Shown piece after piece: positions 21,317 to 32,369 of a stretch of 64,000 nt of DNA (position 1 is its first letter; every line of letters starts with the position of its first letter). The translations under genes and the position numbers were made by a program. The notes under the pieces are model-generated. The model was given only the letters and a program-made list of their open reading frames with translations. It was not told where the DNA came from and made no database searches. Location of the stretch: contig NW_020312859.1 of the NCBI RefSeq assembly GCF_003265705.1, positions 3,961,932-4,025,931 on the forward strand. The letters run 5' to 3'. Source of the stretch: Callorhinus ursinus (taxonomy: Eukaryota; Chordata; Mammalia; Carnivora; Otariidae).

Positions 21317-21928
21317 ATGGTAGACAGTCTTCACCATGGTTCCCAATAATCCTTGTCTCTTTTCATTCATGCCCTTGTGTGTAACCCCTTTCCTTCCAGT
21401 GTGGGCTGGACCTACAGACTTGCTTCTAAAGAATAAAATAAGGCAGAAGTTATGGGTTGACTTCTTTAGATAGGTTAAAAAAGATTGTAACTTCCATTTG
21501 GTAGCACTTTCTCTTTGCTGGCACTTTTTCTTGCTCCCTTCCTTACTCTGTTGAAGCAAGCTGACTGGTGAGATCTTCTGTAGAGAGGCCCATGGGGCAA
21601 GGAACTAGGAGAGGCCTCCAACCTGAAGAACTAAAACCTCACTCCAACAGTCCTTGAGAGACTGAATCCTGCCAACAGCCATATGAGTGAGCTTAGAAGC
21701 AGATCCTTCCCTGGCCAAACCTTCAGATGAGACCGCAGCTCCAGCCAACATCTTGATTGCAGGCATATGAGATGATAAAGATGACAAAGCAGAGGACCCC
21801 CATCCAAGCTGTGCTTAGATTCCTGAAACACAGAAACTGTGAGATAAGAAATGTATATTATTTAAACTGCTAAGTTTTGGGGTAATTTGTTACACAGCAG
21901 TATAACAGTTTCTGTGTAACTAAGGCAC
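21317..21928 (+). mobile_element. Old solo LTR (ERVL-class, subfamily unassigned)
   Basis: Ends with the typical block 'acagaaactgtgagataagaaatgtatattatttaaactgctaagttttggggtaatttgttacacagcag'. Upstream 'ccagccaacatcttgattgcag' and 'agaggaccc' also fit the same family as the element at 52.7 kb. Confidence 0.65.
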
Positions 21929-22023
21929 ATCTGTTTTTTTCTTGATCTGTTGGGAACTGGCTTCCTTTATTGGAGGAGTCCAGTTCTCCTTCCTCTTTCC
22001 TTCCTCAGCTACACAAACGCAAA

Positions 22024-22025
<2 letters not shown>

Positions 22026-22071
<46 letters not shown>
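22026..22071. repeat. (CA)n microsatellite, about 22 units
   Basis: Uninterrupted 'ac' run in 'gacacacac...acacacttgc'. Confidence 0.97.
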
Positions 22072-22074
<3 letters not shown>

Positions 22075-22079
22075 TTTAG

Positions 22080-22755
22080 TCTGAGGCATTCCCGACGTTG
22101 GTATTTGATACAACTTGAGGCCCAACAGAAATTGCCCGAGACCCTGTTAGTAATGCCATAATAAGATGGGTAAATTCTCAGTACCTCTGACACTGCTCAA
22201 GGCAGAGTTGTAAGCAATGCTTGTTTGATAACGCCGAGGATGTGTCACTGCTCAGAAGGCCGTCTGGTATTTATAGGAAGCCGGAAGTTAGGCACTGGGG
22301 AAAAATGAGTTCCAGACCGTTGCACTTATTTTCAGATAGAATCATATTCTCTGAAAAATTGTGTAGGATGTTGAACTGATAGGGAATTCACCATGATTGT
22401 ATGGCTCACTGAGCTTGTATTATGGCGGAGAAAAACCCTCTTGTCGGCTTGCGAAGACAACAGTCACATGTCCTCAGCCAGCCTGTGATCAATGTTGGAG
22501 GACAGGTTGAAGACACGGCTGCATTCTTCTTCCAACTGGAAGGCATGAAGTTGCATTTTAAAGTGAATCCACAATAGGAAGGCTGCTTTGACAGACACGT
22601 TGTGAGGCTCATCCCACTGGCGCACGTGTTGCTAGATGAAACTGGAAGTTTTGAGATAAGCATTTGGCAATTCAAAGAGGCATCTTGTCTGTTGTTTGTA
22701 ATGGCTAAAACCTTGGAGGAAAATATAGTCTCACATGGAAGGGTTTGGGGGGAGT
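22080..22755. other. Unique stretch; possible pseudogene-like frame
   Basis: No transposon recognised. A + frame from ATG 22422 stays open for 51 codons to a stop at 22575, then continues about 40 more codons. I cannot name a parent protein, so no gene call is made. Confidence 0.3.
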
Positions 22756-22756
22756 A

Positions 22757-23325
22757 AGTTTAGTCAGTCAGTCACTCAATCAGTAGGCCAGCAAACACCT
22801 CCTGTATTCCTATTTTGTGCCCAGAACCACACTCATGATGGAAAAATACAGTTAAATAAGACTCCATCCTGTTACCAGGCCATGGAATAGTACACGTTAC
22901 AACACATGTAAACATAATCCTAATACAGTTAATGGGGGGGCTTGGGCTTTGAGGCAAAATAAAGTGATTGGTCCTACCCACAGGGAACAGGGAAAGAAAA
23001 ATAAAGGCTTTTCTGAGTAGGCGAATAATTTGGGTAGGTAAGTGGCGGGGTAAGGATCTAGGGGAGCCTAGGGCATTGGAGGTTGAAGGAGCAGCCTATG
23101 CAGAGGCCTGGAGGTATGAGTGAGTGTGGCCGGGCTGGGGAATTGAGAGGGCCATCAAGGAGGACGTGTACAAGGCTGGAGGAGGCCAGGGAGGACGTGT
23201 ACAAGGCTGGAGGAGGCCAGGGAGGACTGCTGAGGCTGATCTCAGAAGGCCTTGAGGGCCAGGCCAAAGTTCAGATTTGGTTCTAAGGGCAGCAGAGAGC
23301 CCACGTAGGGGAGGTGTAGGCAGAT
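22757..23325 (-). mobile_element. L2, reverse orientation
   Basis: 3' end 'gtcagtcactcaatcagtaggccagcaaacacctcctgtattcctattttgtgcccagaacc' followed by the upstream L2 region ('gagcagcctatgcagaggcctggagg', 'ggaggccagggagg', 'gaaggccttgagggccaggcc'). Confidence 0.7.
23161..23222. repeat. 31-bp tandem duplication
   Basis: Two identical 31-bp copies (23161-23191 and 23192-23222), each starting AGGACGTGTACAAGG, inside the L2. Confidence 0.97.
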
Positions 23326-23329
23326 TTGG

Positions 23330-24510
23330 GGTTTGGGAGGGTCACTCATCACTTCACTCCAGAGGAGGAGGGGTTGGAAGAAGTGAAAATGGGGGCAGAT
23401 AGACCGATGAGATCAGAAGCAAGGACGTGTGTTTCTGTGTCACTCTGAACCATGCTTATTTGCTGTTCTATTTTTTCCTCCTTTCGGATTAACTACCGTC
23501 ATCGCCAAATGGTGGTAGACATCTGATGGGGAGGTGATGCAGGTGGAGTAGTCCTTTCAGAAATCATCTAAGTGTCTAGGGCAGACATGAGATTTTCAAG
23601 GCCCATCTCAAAGGGCACCTCAGGGCCCCAGTCAGAGGGTGGTCTGGCAGTGGGGAGGCCGACTGTCCTGGTTTGCCGGGAGGCATGACTTTGAGTGCTA
23701 AAACCAGCAATGTCCTGGGCAACCAAGGCCAGTGAGGTCACCTGGCTCAACAGGGTAATGCTGAGGTTCCCTCCTTTCTCAGCCAGACGTTCCCATACCA
23801 CCCCATTCTCAATTTTTGAGTTTCTCTGCGTCTCCTCTCAGTTCTCTGACCTATTTGTCAGGGATGTGCATTGGCCACCTCCTGAAGACGAGAGGCCTGC
23901 ACCCACTCCTCCCTCAGTTGTAGCCAGGCCCTGGGCTCCTTGTCCAGAACAGGCACGTGTGTGTCCCAGGGGGAGGTGCTGGCTGCTTCACCGGAGCTGC
24001 CCCCCAGTCAAGGACCCTTGTGTGGCTGGCCCCTATGTCCCGGAGGCTGGTTCTGGCCTCCGTCTTCTGCACCTTAGGGAGTGGGCCTGCGTTCCCCAGC
24101 TCCAGGTGCTTTCACTGGCCCTGTGTTCTCAAAGCACCGCCCCCCCCATCCTTGGGTTTGCCTCTGCCCTGGGTTCCTTGCTCTCTGAAAGGATGGGCTC
24201 GGGGGGACTTGGCCCCAAACCAGCCCTGTGTGTGCCATTCATGGGACCAGGAGGATGCTATTGCATAGTTCCCATGGTGCAAGTGAGAATTGAGATGAAT
24301 GCAATTGGGAAAAATGTTGACAGGATGTTTTCGGTGCTGTGTAGCTAAAATGAAAGCTACCGGAAGTGACCTTGACTCCATGCATTGAGGCCATGGCTCA
24401 TCTGCACTAGGGTATTGTCTGCTCCCACCCTCTCCCTGCTAGATAGCTGTGAGTCATCTCTGTGGATGCCTGGTTTCTAATCAGAAGGAAAACATGGTGC
24501 TCCTTCCACA
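23330..24510. other. Non-coding GC-rich stretch with the longest open frame of the window
   Basis: No repeat recognised. A 217-codon + frame at 23695-24348 is Pro/Ser/Arg/Cys-rich with no domain, no Kozak-like start or exon structure; judged chance. Confidence 0.45.
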
Positions 24511-24792
24511 AAGATTTATTGAGTGTCTGTGCTGTGGCTTCTCAGCTGATTCCCACCTGGCGTGGGAGGGTCCCTGGCAGGGGTGTATGTCCATGATGGT
24601 GCTCCCGCCCCTCCCTTTCCCCTTCCAGGAGCCTGTGCAGTGCCTGTTCTACCCCTTCTGATAGAAGCTTCTCCATCATTCTGAGCAGAATGGTCTCCTT
24701 GCACTCTCTCTATATACAGGTTTCATATCTTTCCTCAGGAACCTTGGTAATTCCTCTGCTTTTAGGAAGCAATGGCTCCCACCTCTTGGAAT

Positions 24793-25198
24793 CTGCTCGT
24801 CTTAGTTGGCTTGGGTATTATAACAAAATACCATGCTGTGGGGGGGCGGGCTGGGGGCTTAAACAACAGACTTTTTTAGCCCTCACAGTTCTGGAGGTGG
24901 CAAGTGCCAGATTAAGGTCTAAAAGGGTCAGTTTCTGGTGAGGGCTCTCTTCCTGACTTGCAGGTGGCTGCCTTCTCACTGGGTCCTCACATGGTGAAGT
25001 GGGGGGTGGCCGTGACTGAGTACTCTTCCGTGTCTCTTCTTATGGCACACTAGTCCTGTTGGACCAGGGCCCCACCCTTACGACCTCAGTTAACCATCAT
25101 AACCTCTTAAGAGTCCTTTCTTTGAGTCCAGTCATGCTGGGGGTTCAGGCTTCAACATACCCATTTCTGGGAGAGGGATGCAATTCAGTTCCCAGCAG
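24793..25198 (-). mobile_element. Solo LTR, ERVL/MaLR class, reverse
   Basis: Reverse complement of the same LTR type as 2522-2839: 'tataacaaaataccatgctg', 'cttaaacaacagac...cctcacagttctggaggtgg', 'ggtcagtttctggtgagggctctcttcctgacttgcaggtggctgccttctcactgggtcctcacatgg', 'gggttcaggcttcaacata' and '...caattcagttcccagca'. Confidence 0.85.
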
Positions 25199-25199
25199 T

Positions 25200-26095
25200 G
25201 TGCTCTTCCACATCGGATTCCTCTTACCCCACTCCTGGTCAGAGGGCTTGGCTGTCTGTGTGAGGGCGCTCCCAGGGTCGATGGTAGTAGCTAAGGTGGG
25301 AAGGGATTTGTGGAAGCAGAGCTGGTTCAAATGGCATAAAGAAGAGGAAGTGAAAAAAAAAAAAAGCTTCTGTGTTCTAGATACGAGTCACAACCATTCT
25401 CCTAAGATCAGCTTATTTATTTGGCAGTGATAGCATGCTATTTCCAGAAGGTAAATTTTGTGGTTGTAGTGTGTGAGCTCTGATTCCAAGGAGAGAAGGC
25501 AAGTCCTAGCAGGTATCTGGGAGGGTAGGGCAGTTGGACCAGGACTTCACTGCTTCCCATCACATTGCTGGTGCTCTTGGGGGAGTTTTGTTTAGTAAAG
25601 GATGTGAGGCACAGTGACCAGGTTTTCATGGCTGTTCTTCCAGCATAAGCAGATCCTTGGTTGGTGGGCAGGTATTTGGTTCCCTGAGAGGGATGACTCC
25701 ATCAGATGAGAACAGAATTTGGCCCACAACTCCTGGAATGTGGTCTTGCAGGGGTAGTGATCTGGCCCTCTGGGCTGCTGATGATGTTGGCCCTGGGAGA
25801 GATGCCTCAGAGGGCAGGTGGGTGGTTTTCTGTTGCCCTGATGCCCTTTGGGTGCTACAGAGGCAGGGCTCAGCTTCCTCACCATCAACAAGCACCATTC
25901 AGGCCTTTCTGCGCCACCCTTCCAGCCCCCCCCCCCACATTGATTAGAAACAAGTCTGGGAGATTATGGGTAAACGTTTCCCAAGTGACTGGTTTCTTGA
26001 ATGGGTTCCAAGTATGCAGCCTAGAGCCAGGCTTCCCAATTTGGGGATCATTTGTAGTCAGATCAGGCACTGAGTTAGGGACACAGAACTAGCAG
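25200..26095. other. Unique non-coding stretch
   Basis: No repeat or gene recognised. A 128-codon frame at 25706-26092 (+) and reverse frames overlap it and are composition artefacts. There is a C-run at about 25927-25936. Confidence 0.4.
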
Positions 26096-26116
26096 TGATA
26101 AGTTACATGACCATTC

Positions 26117-26314
26117 TGGAGCGCCTGGGTAGCTCAGTCGTTAAGCGTCTGTCTTCTGCTCAGGTCATGATCGCAGGGTCCTGGGATCGAGCCCCGCATC
26201 GGGCTCCCTGCTCCGTGGGAAGCCTGCTTCTCCCTCTCCCACTCCCCTTGCTTGTGTTCGCTTTCTCCCTGTGTCTCTCTCTGTCAAATAAATAAATAAA
26301 ATCTTTAAAAAAAA
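26117..26314 (+). mobile_element. Can-SINE (SINEC), young, with perfect TSD
   Basis: Close to consensus from 'gcgcctgggtagctcagtcgttaagcgtctg' to 'tgtcaaataaataaataaaatctttaaaa'. Flanked by exact 17-bp copies AAGTTACATGACCATTC at 26100-26116 and 26315-26331. Confidence 0.97.
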
Positions 26315-26649
26315 AAGTTACATGACCATTCCAATACCCATTTACTGATCAATAGTGGAGGAGAAATTTCAAGTACTTAACAAATTGTTGGTGGACACAT
26401 TGCCATGGCAACTGCTAATTCTTGAGAGTCCATTCACTCACAGGTTCTTGAGGCCCTTTCTCTGACATACACTTGCTGGGGCTGAGAACACTTATATTTC
26501 TGTAAACACCGGAGCAAATATTTTTTGAAATTAAGGGGAAAAAAACTGTCCCTGTAATTTTGGCTCCGAGGGTGCAAGAGCGGGGAAAGGTTTGCCCCAC
26601 GCAGGTTTCTGTCCCTATAGTGTTTGAGTGCCATCTCTCCTCCCCTAAT

Positions 26650-26960
26650 CTTCCTATATTTGTTTGTTTTTAGACTTCTTTTATTGAAAGAAAATTGTAA
26701 GTTTGCATGTAATGCCTATTTTCTGTAGAAAATACAGAAAAAGGGAAGAGCACAGAGAAGAAAATAAAGCCCCATGCAGAAGAACACTGGGGATTTAATG
26801 TTCTCTCTGGTGCACTTCCTCTCCATGTTTTTTAAATATTCGCATTTCTGTATTTGTGTATTTTAAACACAATTGGAGTAATTTTATACGTGACAGTTGA
26901 TTTCATATCCTGCTTTATCCCTTAACGTTTATCATCCACATGTCCCCACTTTGGGTGATT
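26650..26960 (-). mobile_element. Very old L1-like fragment
   Basis: 'gaaaatacagaaaaagggaagagcacagagaagaaaataaag' then 'ggtgcacttcctctccatgtttttt' and 'catatcctgctttatcccttaacgtttatcatcc' follow the order of an ancient L1-type repeat. Subfamily uncertain. Confidence 0.5.
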
Positions 26961-26964
26961 TGGA

Positions 26965-28260
26965 AATCTGAAGGCTGGATAGCAGCATGAGCTTCGGGTG
27001 CGTGAGCATACCGCCACTCACTCAACCAGTCTGATTTCGAACACTCTGGATCCCTTTGCATTCATATAAGTAACACTCGACCAAGGATCTGTGCACGCAA
27101 GTCAGAAAACATCTCCCTGGGAGAGAATGACTGTCTCCAGCTCCAAGACTGTTAACAGTGACACACACAGGTGCCTGGCGTGTCTCGCCAGCGTGTGGTA
27201 GCAGCCTAGGTACCTGGGTGCAGTGACTTGTCCGTTGCCCTGTTGATGAGCAAAGCAAGACAGAGGACGGGTATTCTGTTGTCCCTGCTGTTTTGTTACT
27301 CTAGTATTTCTGGCTTGGAGTTATTCCACGTCCTTGGAAGGAAAGGTGTTAGATACAAGAAGAATCAAAAGATGTGACTGACAAGGTCCGTCTTCAGGGA
27401 AGGGGATGTGTTTTTCTTGTGCGTTGAAGCAAACGAGGAAGGGTTTTGTGTTGCATGCCAAGACCTGCCCTGGAATAGTTGCGGAGTGGGTGAGGTGTCT
27501 CCCCTGGAAAAGAGAAAGTGGGAGGGATGGGTAGAGGCTCTAGGACCTGATATATAGGAGTTTCTGCCACAGCAGAGGCTTAGAGCCCCTTGTCATATGC
27601 TGGCTCTGACACCTGCTTCCTGCCCCACCAACCCCTTCTTTGGCCCCCTGGGCAGCCGTCCCCACACCCCTGCCCTACCCCCTGGAAGCCCCATGGCAGG
27701 ACATCCCCAGAACCCCTGCTGTCATCCCTCCCTTGTTGTCACTTCTACAGGACATATGCTAGATGCTCACGTTCTGTGGTGCAAGGACAGGTACATCCCA
27801 GAGGTTCCCTCCTCTTCTTGCCTGATTTCTGTCCATTTCGTCCACCCCCACCCCCGGCTTGCAGCTGCAGGTGCTGGGGCTCCCCAGACAGCTGCAGTCG
27901 TCCGTGTCCTGTCTGGGCTGTGTCCTCCCTTCCCCTCCCTCTGCCCCTCTCTGGGCATCTCTGAGGGCCGCCTTGCCAGGAGCAGCTGTTGATTCAGATT
28001 TTCATCAGGACTTTGATAATTAAAACTCGAAGCTCTTCAGACATTCACGTTCCATTACATTGACGGAGCAGCTGTTTAAATTTGGGGCAGGGAACCAGAG
28101 CCTTGTGCGGTGAGGTTGGGTTTGGATTAATCAAGTCTGCAGATTCACTCCCCTTAGCATCCAGAGAGAGAGGCTTTGGGAAAGCAAACACCCCCCTGCC
28201 CCCAGTTTATATGAACAACTGCTCTGTTCTGGTGCCGTGTTGTGCTGCTTGTGGCTAATA
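26965..28260. other. Unique non-coding stretch
   Basis: Nothing recognised as repeat or gene. The AT-rich piece at 27985-28090 ('tttgataattaaaactcgaagc', 'gctgtttaaatttggg') is repeat-free and might be conserved. Frames of 124 and 131 codons at 27590-27992 overlap and look spurious. Confidence 0.4.
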
Positions 28261-28264
28261 GTGT

Positions 28265-28440
28265 GTGCAGCTTGGAGGGAGACCATGTGGCTTTGGATCC
28301 CAGCTCTGCCCTTTCTTGGCTGTGTGACCTTGAGCAGGTTACCCAACCTCTCTGTAGAAGTCAAGAATTGCTAGTGTTGGTCATGGAGGGTTTGACGACC
28401 AAGTGAAACTGTGCACAGCATACGTGCTTAATTATTGTTT
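28265..28440 (+). mobile_element. MIR
   Basis: 'catgtggctttggatcccagctctgccctttcttggctgtgtgaccttgagcaggttacccaacctctctgtag' is near-consensus MIR core. Confidence 0.85.
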
Positions 28441-28474
28441 ATATTTGTAGGATTTTATATCCTGCCCCCGACGG

Positions 28475-28605
28475 CTCAGTTCATCCTGTCTTATGCTATT
28501 TACAGAAGAGGAAACGGAGCTTAGCAGAGGCAAAGTCATGTATGTGAGCCCATGCAGGCGGCCAGTGGGGTACTGAGCTTTGAGCTCAGTCTGCCTGACC
28601 GCAGG
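28475..28605 (-). mobile_element. MIR
   Basis: 'atttacagaagaggaaacggagcttagcagaggcaaagtcatgtatgtgagcccatgcaggcggccagtgg' is a reversed MIR, opposite to its neighbour. Confidence 0.7.
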
Positions 28606-29120
28606 CATGGGTCTGTCCCACCGTGTGCCTGCTTCCCTTTCTGCCTTCTTTACTTGCCGTCTTTGTGCCTTTTGTTCCTGTCCTTAACTTAGGAGGCAGT
28701 GGCCTCAGGTCTGGGAGTTTCCAAACTCTCCCCATTTTGGAGGGGAGGGCAGGTAGGAATTCCTGGATGAATGGAGTTTCTTCATTTTTTCTTGGCCCCA
28801 AGTTTTCCTATCCTCCCTTAGTGCAGACATCTCAAGAGCAGCCTTAAAAAACACCCCCTGTACATCGCAACCCATGTTGTTGTAGCTTCCAGGGCTGTGG
28901 GGACCTGGAGGTGGGGAGAGGGAGCGCGTCAGGCTGTGCGCACACGGACACATGTGCACGCACCAGCAGGGAAGCCTCCTTTTTCTGGTGTTAACGGTCT
29001 GTGGGGGGCCTGGAGCAAGAGTTGGAGAAAATCCCCTCCGAGAGTGGCCGTTCCGTCAATAATGGTGGGAGTGTTGGTGGCAGCTCCATCCTTTCTGGGG
29101 GACTTGTTGTAAGCCTGGCT
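28606..29120. other. Unique non-coding stretch
   Basis: Nothing recognised. Confidence 0.4.
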
Positions 29121-29124
29121 GCCA

Positions 29125-29325
29125 CCCTGCTGCGGCCTGACATACATGATTTAATTCCGTTCCCCCAACAACCCTGCAGGTAGGTATGATTTCCTCTGTA
29201 TTGCGGATGGAGCAGTGACACATGGAGAGGTTCAGACAGAGGGCCCAGGACCCGCAGTGGGTAAGTGTGAAGCTGGAGTTGTAACCTGGCTATGTAGACC
29301 TTGGAGCCCGGGTACCCGTGCGCAT
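29125..29325 (-). mobile_element. MIR
   Basis: 'acatgatttaattccgttcccccaacaaccctgcaggtaggtatgatttcctctgtattgcggatgg...cacatggagaggttcagacagagg' is a reversed MIR. Confidence 0.8.
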
Positions 29326-29329
29326 TGCC

Positions 29330-30330
29330 TGGGTTCTGATACACCCCTCAGGTCTCCCCTCGGACGTGTCCTGTTGGGATGGAGAACCAGAGTCCAGGCT
29401 CAAGTTTCTCTGCAAGTACTTTCAGTGGGAGATTTCTCTCCCCCATGAAACATGTTTCTTTGATCCCTTATTTGATACTATAAGCTCCTTAAAAGCATCA
29501 GGTGCAGTGGAGTGAATTGCAATATGAGTTGCTTTGAGAAAATATTTGTACTTGGCTATTTGAACCTAATGGTCACTGAAGAAGAGCCGGGAGTGGGGTT
29601 TGAGCTAACGCAGCCCATTGCTGGGGTTTGTGACCCGAGGAAGGGCAGTGCCAGGGGCTCTGGGCAGGTGCAGGAAGTGAGGCGAGGAGGGGTGGGAGGG
29701 CCCCAGGAGTGGGTGAGTCATCCATGTGGGGTCCCTAGACCATGTAGATGTCTGAACATGGCTCAGACTTGATCAGGGAGTGAGGGCACAGCAGAAATGG
29801 TCCCTAGGGGTAGGTGCAGAAACCACATCATGGAAATAACAGGGTCTGAAGGAGACACATTGCCTTCTAGAAGTCTAGGTCACACGCTGGCTTGATCTGC
29901 TGATCCTGCCCCATAGAGAAAAGGCTTCCTTTCGTTTCACTGTCCCTCTGCAAAGGGGACCTCTCAGTTTTGGGATGTCTGATGCCCTTCCTTTTAACAC
30001 TACTGCCTATTTTTATCTGGGAGAAAGGAGGTGTCAGGGTCAGAACCTTAGGTGAGCAACAGCGTCTTGTTAGTATTTATGTGCTTTGTTTTTTGTTGCT
30101 GTTAATTTTGCCTTTAGCATCTTTAGGTCTTCGTGGCACATGAGAATGGGCTTCCAGTTTTGGTAATGATGCAGTTTCCTTTTAAAGTAAGTTATAAGTT
30201 AAGAAAAAGTTACTTAAATACTCATACAGGTAGTGGTAGGATTTGTCACTGCCTGTGCTGGAGGCCTGGGAGAGTTCAGGAAGCATGGTTAGAAGCCAGC
30301 ATTGCTGCGAAGACGGGGCTTATGGACCAA
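29330..30330. other. Unique non-coding stretch
   Basis: No repeat or gene recognised over about 1 kb. Confidence 0.4.
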
Positions 30331-30335
30331 AGGAT

Positions 30336-30711
30336 GGCCATAGCGATTCTCGTATTGTGGACAAGGAACCACCTGCCTTGCAGTCACCTGGGAGGCTTTT
30401 TAAAAATACGGATGCTTAGGGGTGACGGGGTGGCGCAGTTGTTAAGCATCTGCCTTCGGCTCAGGTCATGATCCCGGGGTCCTGGGATCGAGTCCTGCAT
30501 CGGGCTCCCTGCTCAGCGGGAAGCCTGCTTCTCCCTCTCCCACTCCCCCTGCTTGTGTTCCCTCTCTCTGTGTGTCTTTCTGTCAAATAAATAAATAAAA
30601 TCTTAAAAAAAAAAAAAAAAAAACTACGGATGCTTGGGTCCCATCCCTGAACTACTGAACGAGCACAGTCCCCAAGAGAGTCTAATGACCAATAAACTTG
30701 GGAACCACAAG
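30336..30711 (+). mobile_element. hAT-type MITE (Charlie group) interrupted by a Can-SINE
   Basis: Left part 'ccttgcagtcacctgggaggctttttaaaaatacggatgctt'; right part 'ggatgcttgggtcccatccctgaac...agtctaatgaccaataaacttgggaaccaca'. The two halves join into one element once the SINE is removed. Confidence 0.65.
30421..30624 (+). mobile_element. Can-SINE (SINEC) inside the hAT MITE
   Basis: 'ggtgacggggtggcgcagttgttaagcatctgccttcggctcaggtcatgatcccgg' to 'tcaaataaataaataaaatctt' plus a long A-run. TSD TACGGATGCTTAGG (30407-30420) and TACGGATGCTTGGG (30625-30638), 13 of 14 identical. Confidence 0.95.
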
Positions 30712-30714
30712 TGA

Positions 30715-30850
30715 GGTGGTCGGAACACAGATTTGTGAATCTCCCCTCGGCCTTGCCAGGTCAGCTAATCTCCTGGAAGCTTTATCTGTAGAGTGAGGTT
30801 AGCAACGTTGTGTTTTGGGGATTGGTGTGACTCAGGCAGTTGGCCAGCTA
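30715..30850 (+). mobile_element. MIR fragment
   Basis: 'gtcagctaatctcctggaagctttatctgtagagtgaggttagcaacgttg' follows the MIR 3' half, diverged. Confidence 0.5.
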
Positions 30851-30991
30851 TGATGTTCTCGGCCTCGATGCACCATTTTGTGTGAGCTCAGCTTTCTTCA
30901 CCTGGCAGATGTAATGCAAAGCAATTTTGCTTAAACCATCATGGCACAGAGATTAAGGTGGAGTTTAGGACTAAGACTGAGGTCAGGTTTT

Positions 30992-31173
30992 GTTTTGTTT
31001 TTTTTAAGATTTCATTTATTTGCGAGAGAAGGAACACAAGCAGGGGGAGTGGGAGAGGGAGAAGCAGGCTTCCCACAGAGCTGGAAGCCCGATGCGGGGC
31101 TTGATCCCAGGACCCTGGGACCATGACCTGAGCCAAAGGCAGACGCTTAATGACTGAGCCACCCAGGCGCCCC
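30992..31173 (-). mobile_element. Can-SINE (SINEC), antisense
   Basis: T-rich start, 'aagatttcatttatttgcgagagaaggaacacaagcagggggagtggg', ending 'gactgagccacccaggcgcccc'. No convincing TSD. Confidence 0.92.
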
Positions 31174-31639
31174 TGGGTTTGGGGTTTTAAGACATGTTTT
31201 GGCTCTCTTGGCAGTTTTGCTCCTTGTAAGGTATACTTTTGCACATCAGATGTTTTTCCCCATGAGGCTTACATGTGTGGCCTCAGGTGCTGGCCAGCAC
31301 CGCTCAGCCTGTTTATCAGACCATGGCTGCTTCTATTACCAGAATGGAAGGCTGTTTTACATTCAGATGCCACCACCTTCCTTAGCTAGCTGCATGCTGT
31401 TTTAACCCCAGAGATCTTGCAGGGCTTTGCCTCACAGGCTGTGATGGGGAAGGAAAAAAAGGGTTAAAATGTAGGTTTAGAGTGGTGTTAATGGGGATTC
31501 TTGTGTGAGTTCACAGCCTGTATCAGAATGCATTGTCCAGCTGGAAACGGGCTGGGTATTGATGACACTGGACAGTGCCAGCCAAGGAAACCAGGGCTGT
31601 CCCTCAGTCTGTGAAGCATCCTTGGGCGCAGCAAGACAT

Positions 31640-31800
31640 GCGGGGACTGGTGCCAGGGCTTCTGGCTCTTCTGAGTCCTCTTTGTGTGACCTTGTTAAAT
31701 CATCTGCTTTCTCCAGGCTTCAGTTTTCCCAAAGGCAAAATGGGGATAATAATGAATTTGCCTCCTGGGGCTATTATGAGGGGAGGGGCTAAGAAGAGAC
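31640..31800 (+). mobile_element. MIR
   Basis: 'tttgtgtgaccttgttaaatcatctgctttctccaggcttcagttttcccaaaggcaaaatggggataataatgaatttgcctcctggggctattatgaggg' is a clear MIR. Confidence 0.82.
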
Positions 31801-31829
31801 AGCAGGAAAGTGTTTTGTCACCTACACGG

Positions 31830-32360
31830 TGATGTGTGGGTGTTGGCTGCCCATCTGTCACTGGGAGACTTATGTGCAGGCATTTTCTGTCAGGAAGCCT
31901 TAATTCAGTTTTATTCCCCATGGTCTTGTACATTTAGGGATTTTGTGTGTCATTTGACTCAGGTGGCAAATTCATGGACCATGAGCCTAGCTCCATGCAC
32001 AGGCAGAAATTGTTCTGAGTACACAGTGTTCTTTAAAAATTGCTTCGGGACACCTTTAGATGGCATCTGGATTCTTTGATTTGTTGAACATCTGCTCCTC
32101 TGTATTGTCCCCTCTGTGGCTTTGCACATTTGTATTACCTGTGGACCCAGAGATCTTTGGAGGCGACCTCTAAAGTTCTGGATTTTCAGGTGTGGTCCCG
32201 GGTGTAGTGGAAGAATATGCTCCATGTATGATTGGCTCTCGTGCAGTCATGATTTTAACATGAGTAGCATGGTGATGGGGCCAGGGGAGGAGTATTACTG
32301 AATGTCACCCGTGTACCAACATCAAATGGAGGGCCCTTCCCCAAATAGCCATGAGTGAGG
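31830..32360. other. Unique non-coding stretch
   Basis: Nothing recognised. Confidence 0.4.
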
Positions 32361-32369
32361 TGCTGGGAA

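Noticed and set aside
22026..22071. Functional CA-repeat element
   Set aside because: An ordinary dinucleotide microsatellite with no sign of function.
23695..24348. 217-codon open frame (+), the longest in the window
   Set aside because: GC-rich, Pro/Ser/Arg/Cys-heavy, with no domain, signal peptide, splice context or repeat-derived coding origin. Frames of this size occur by chance in GC-rich DNA.
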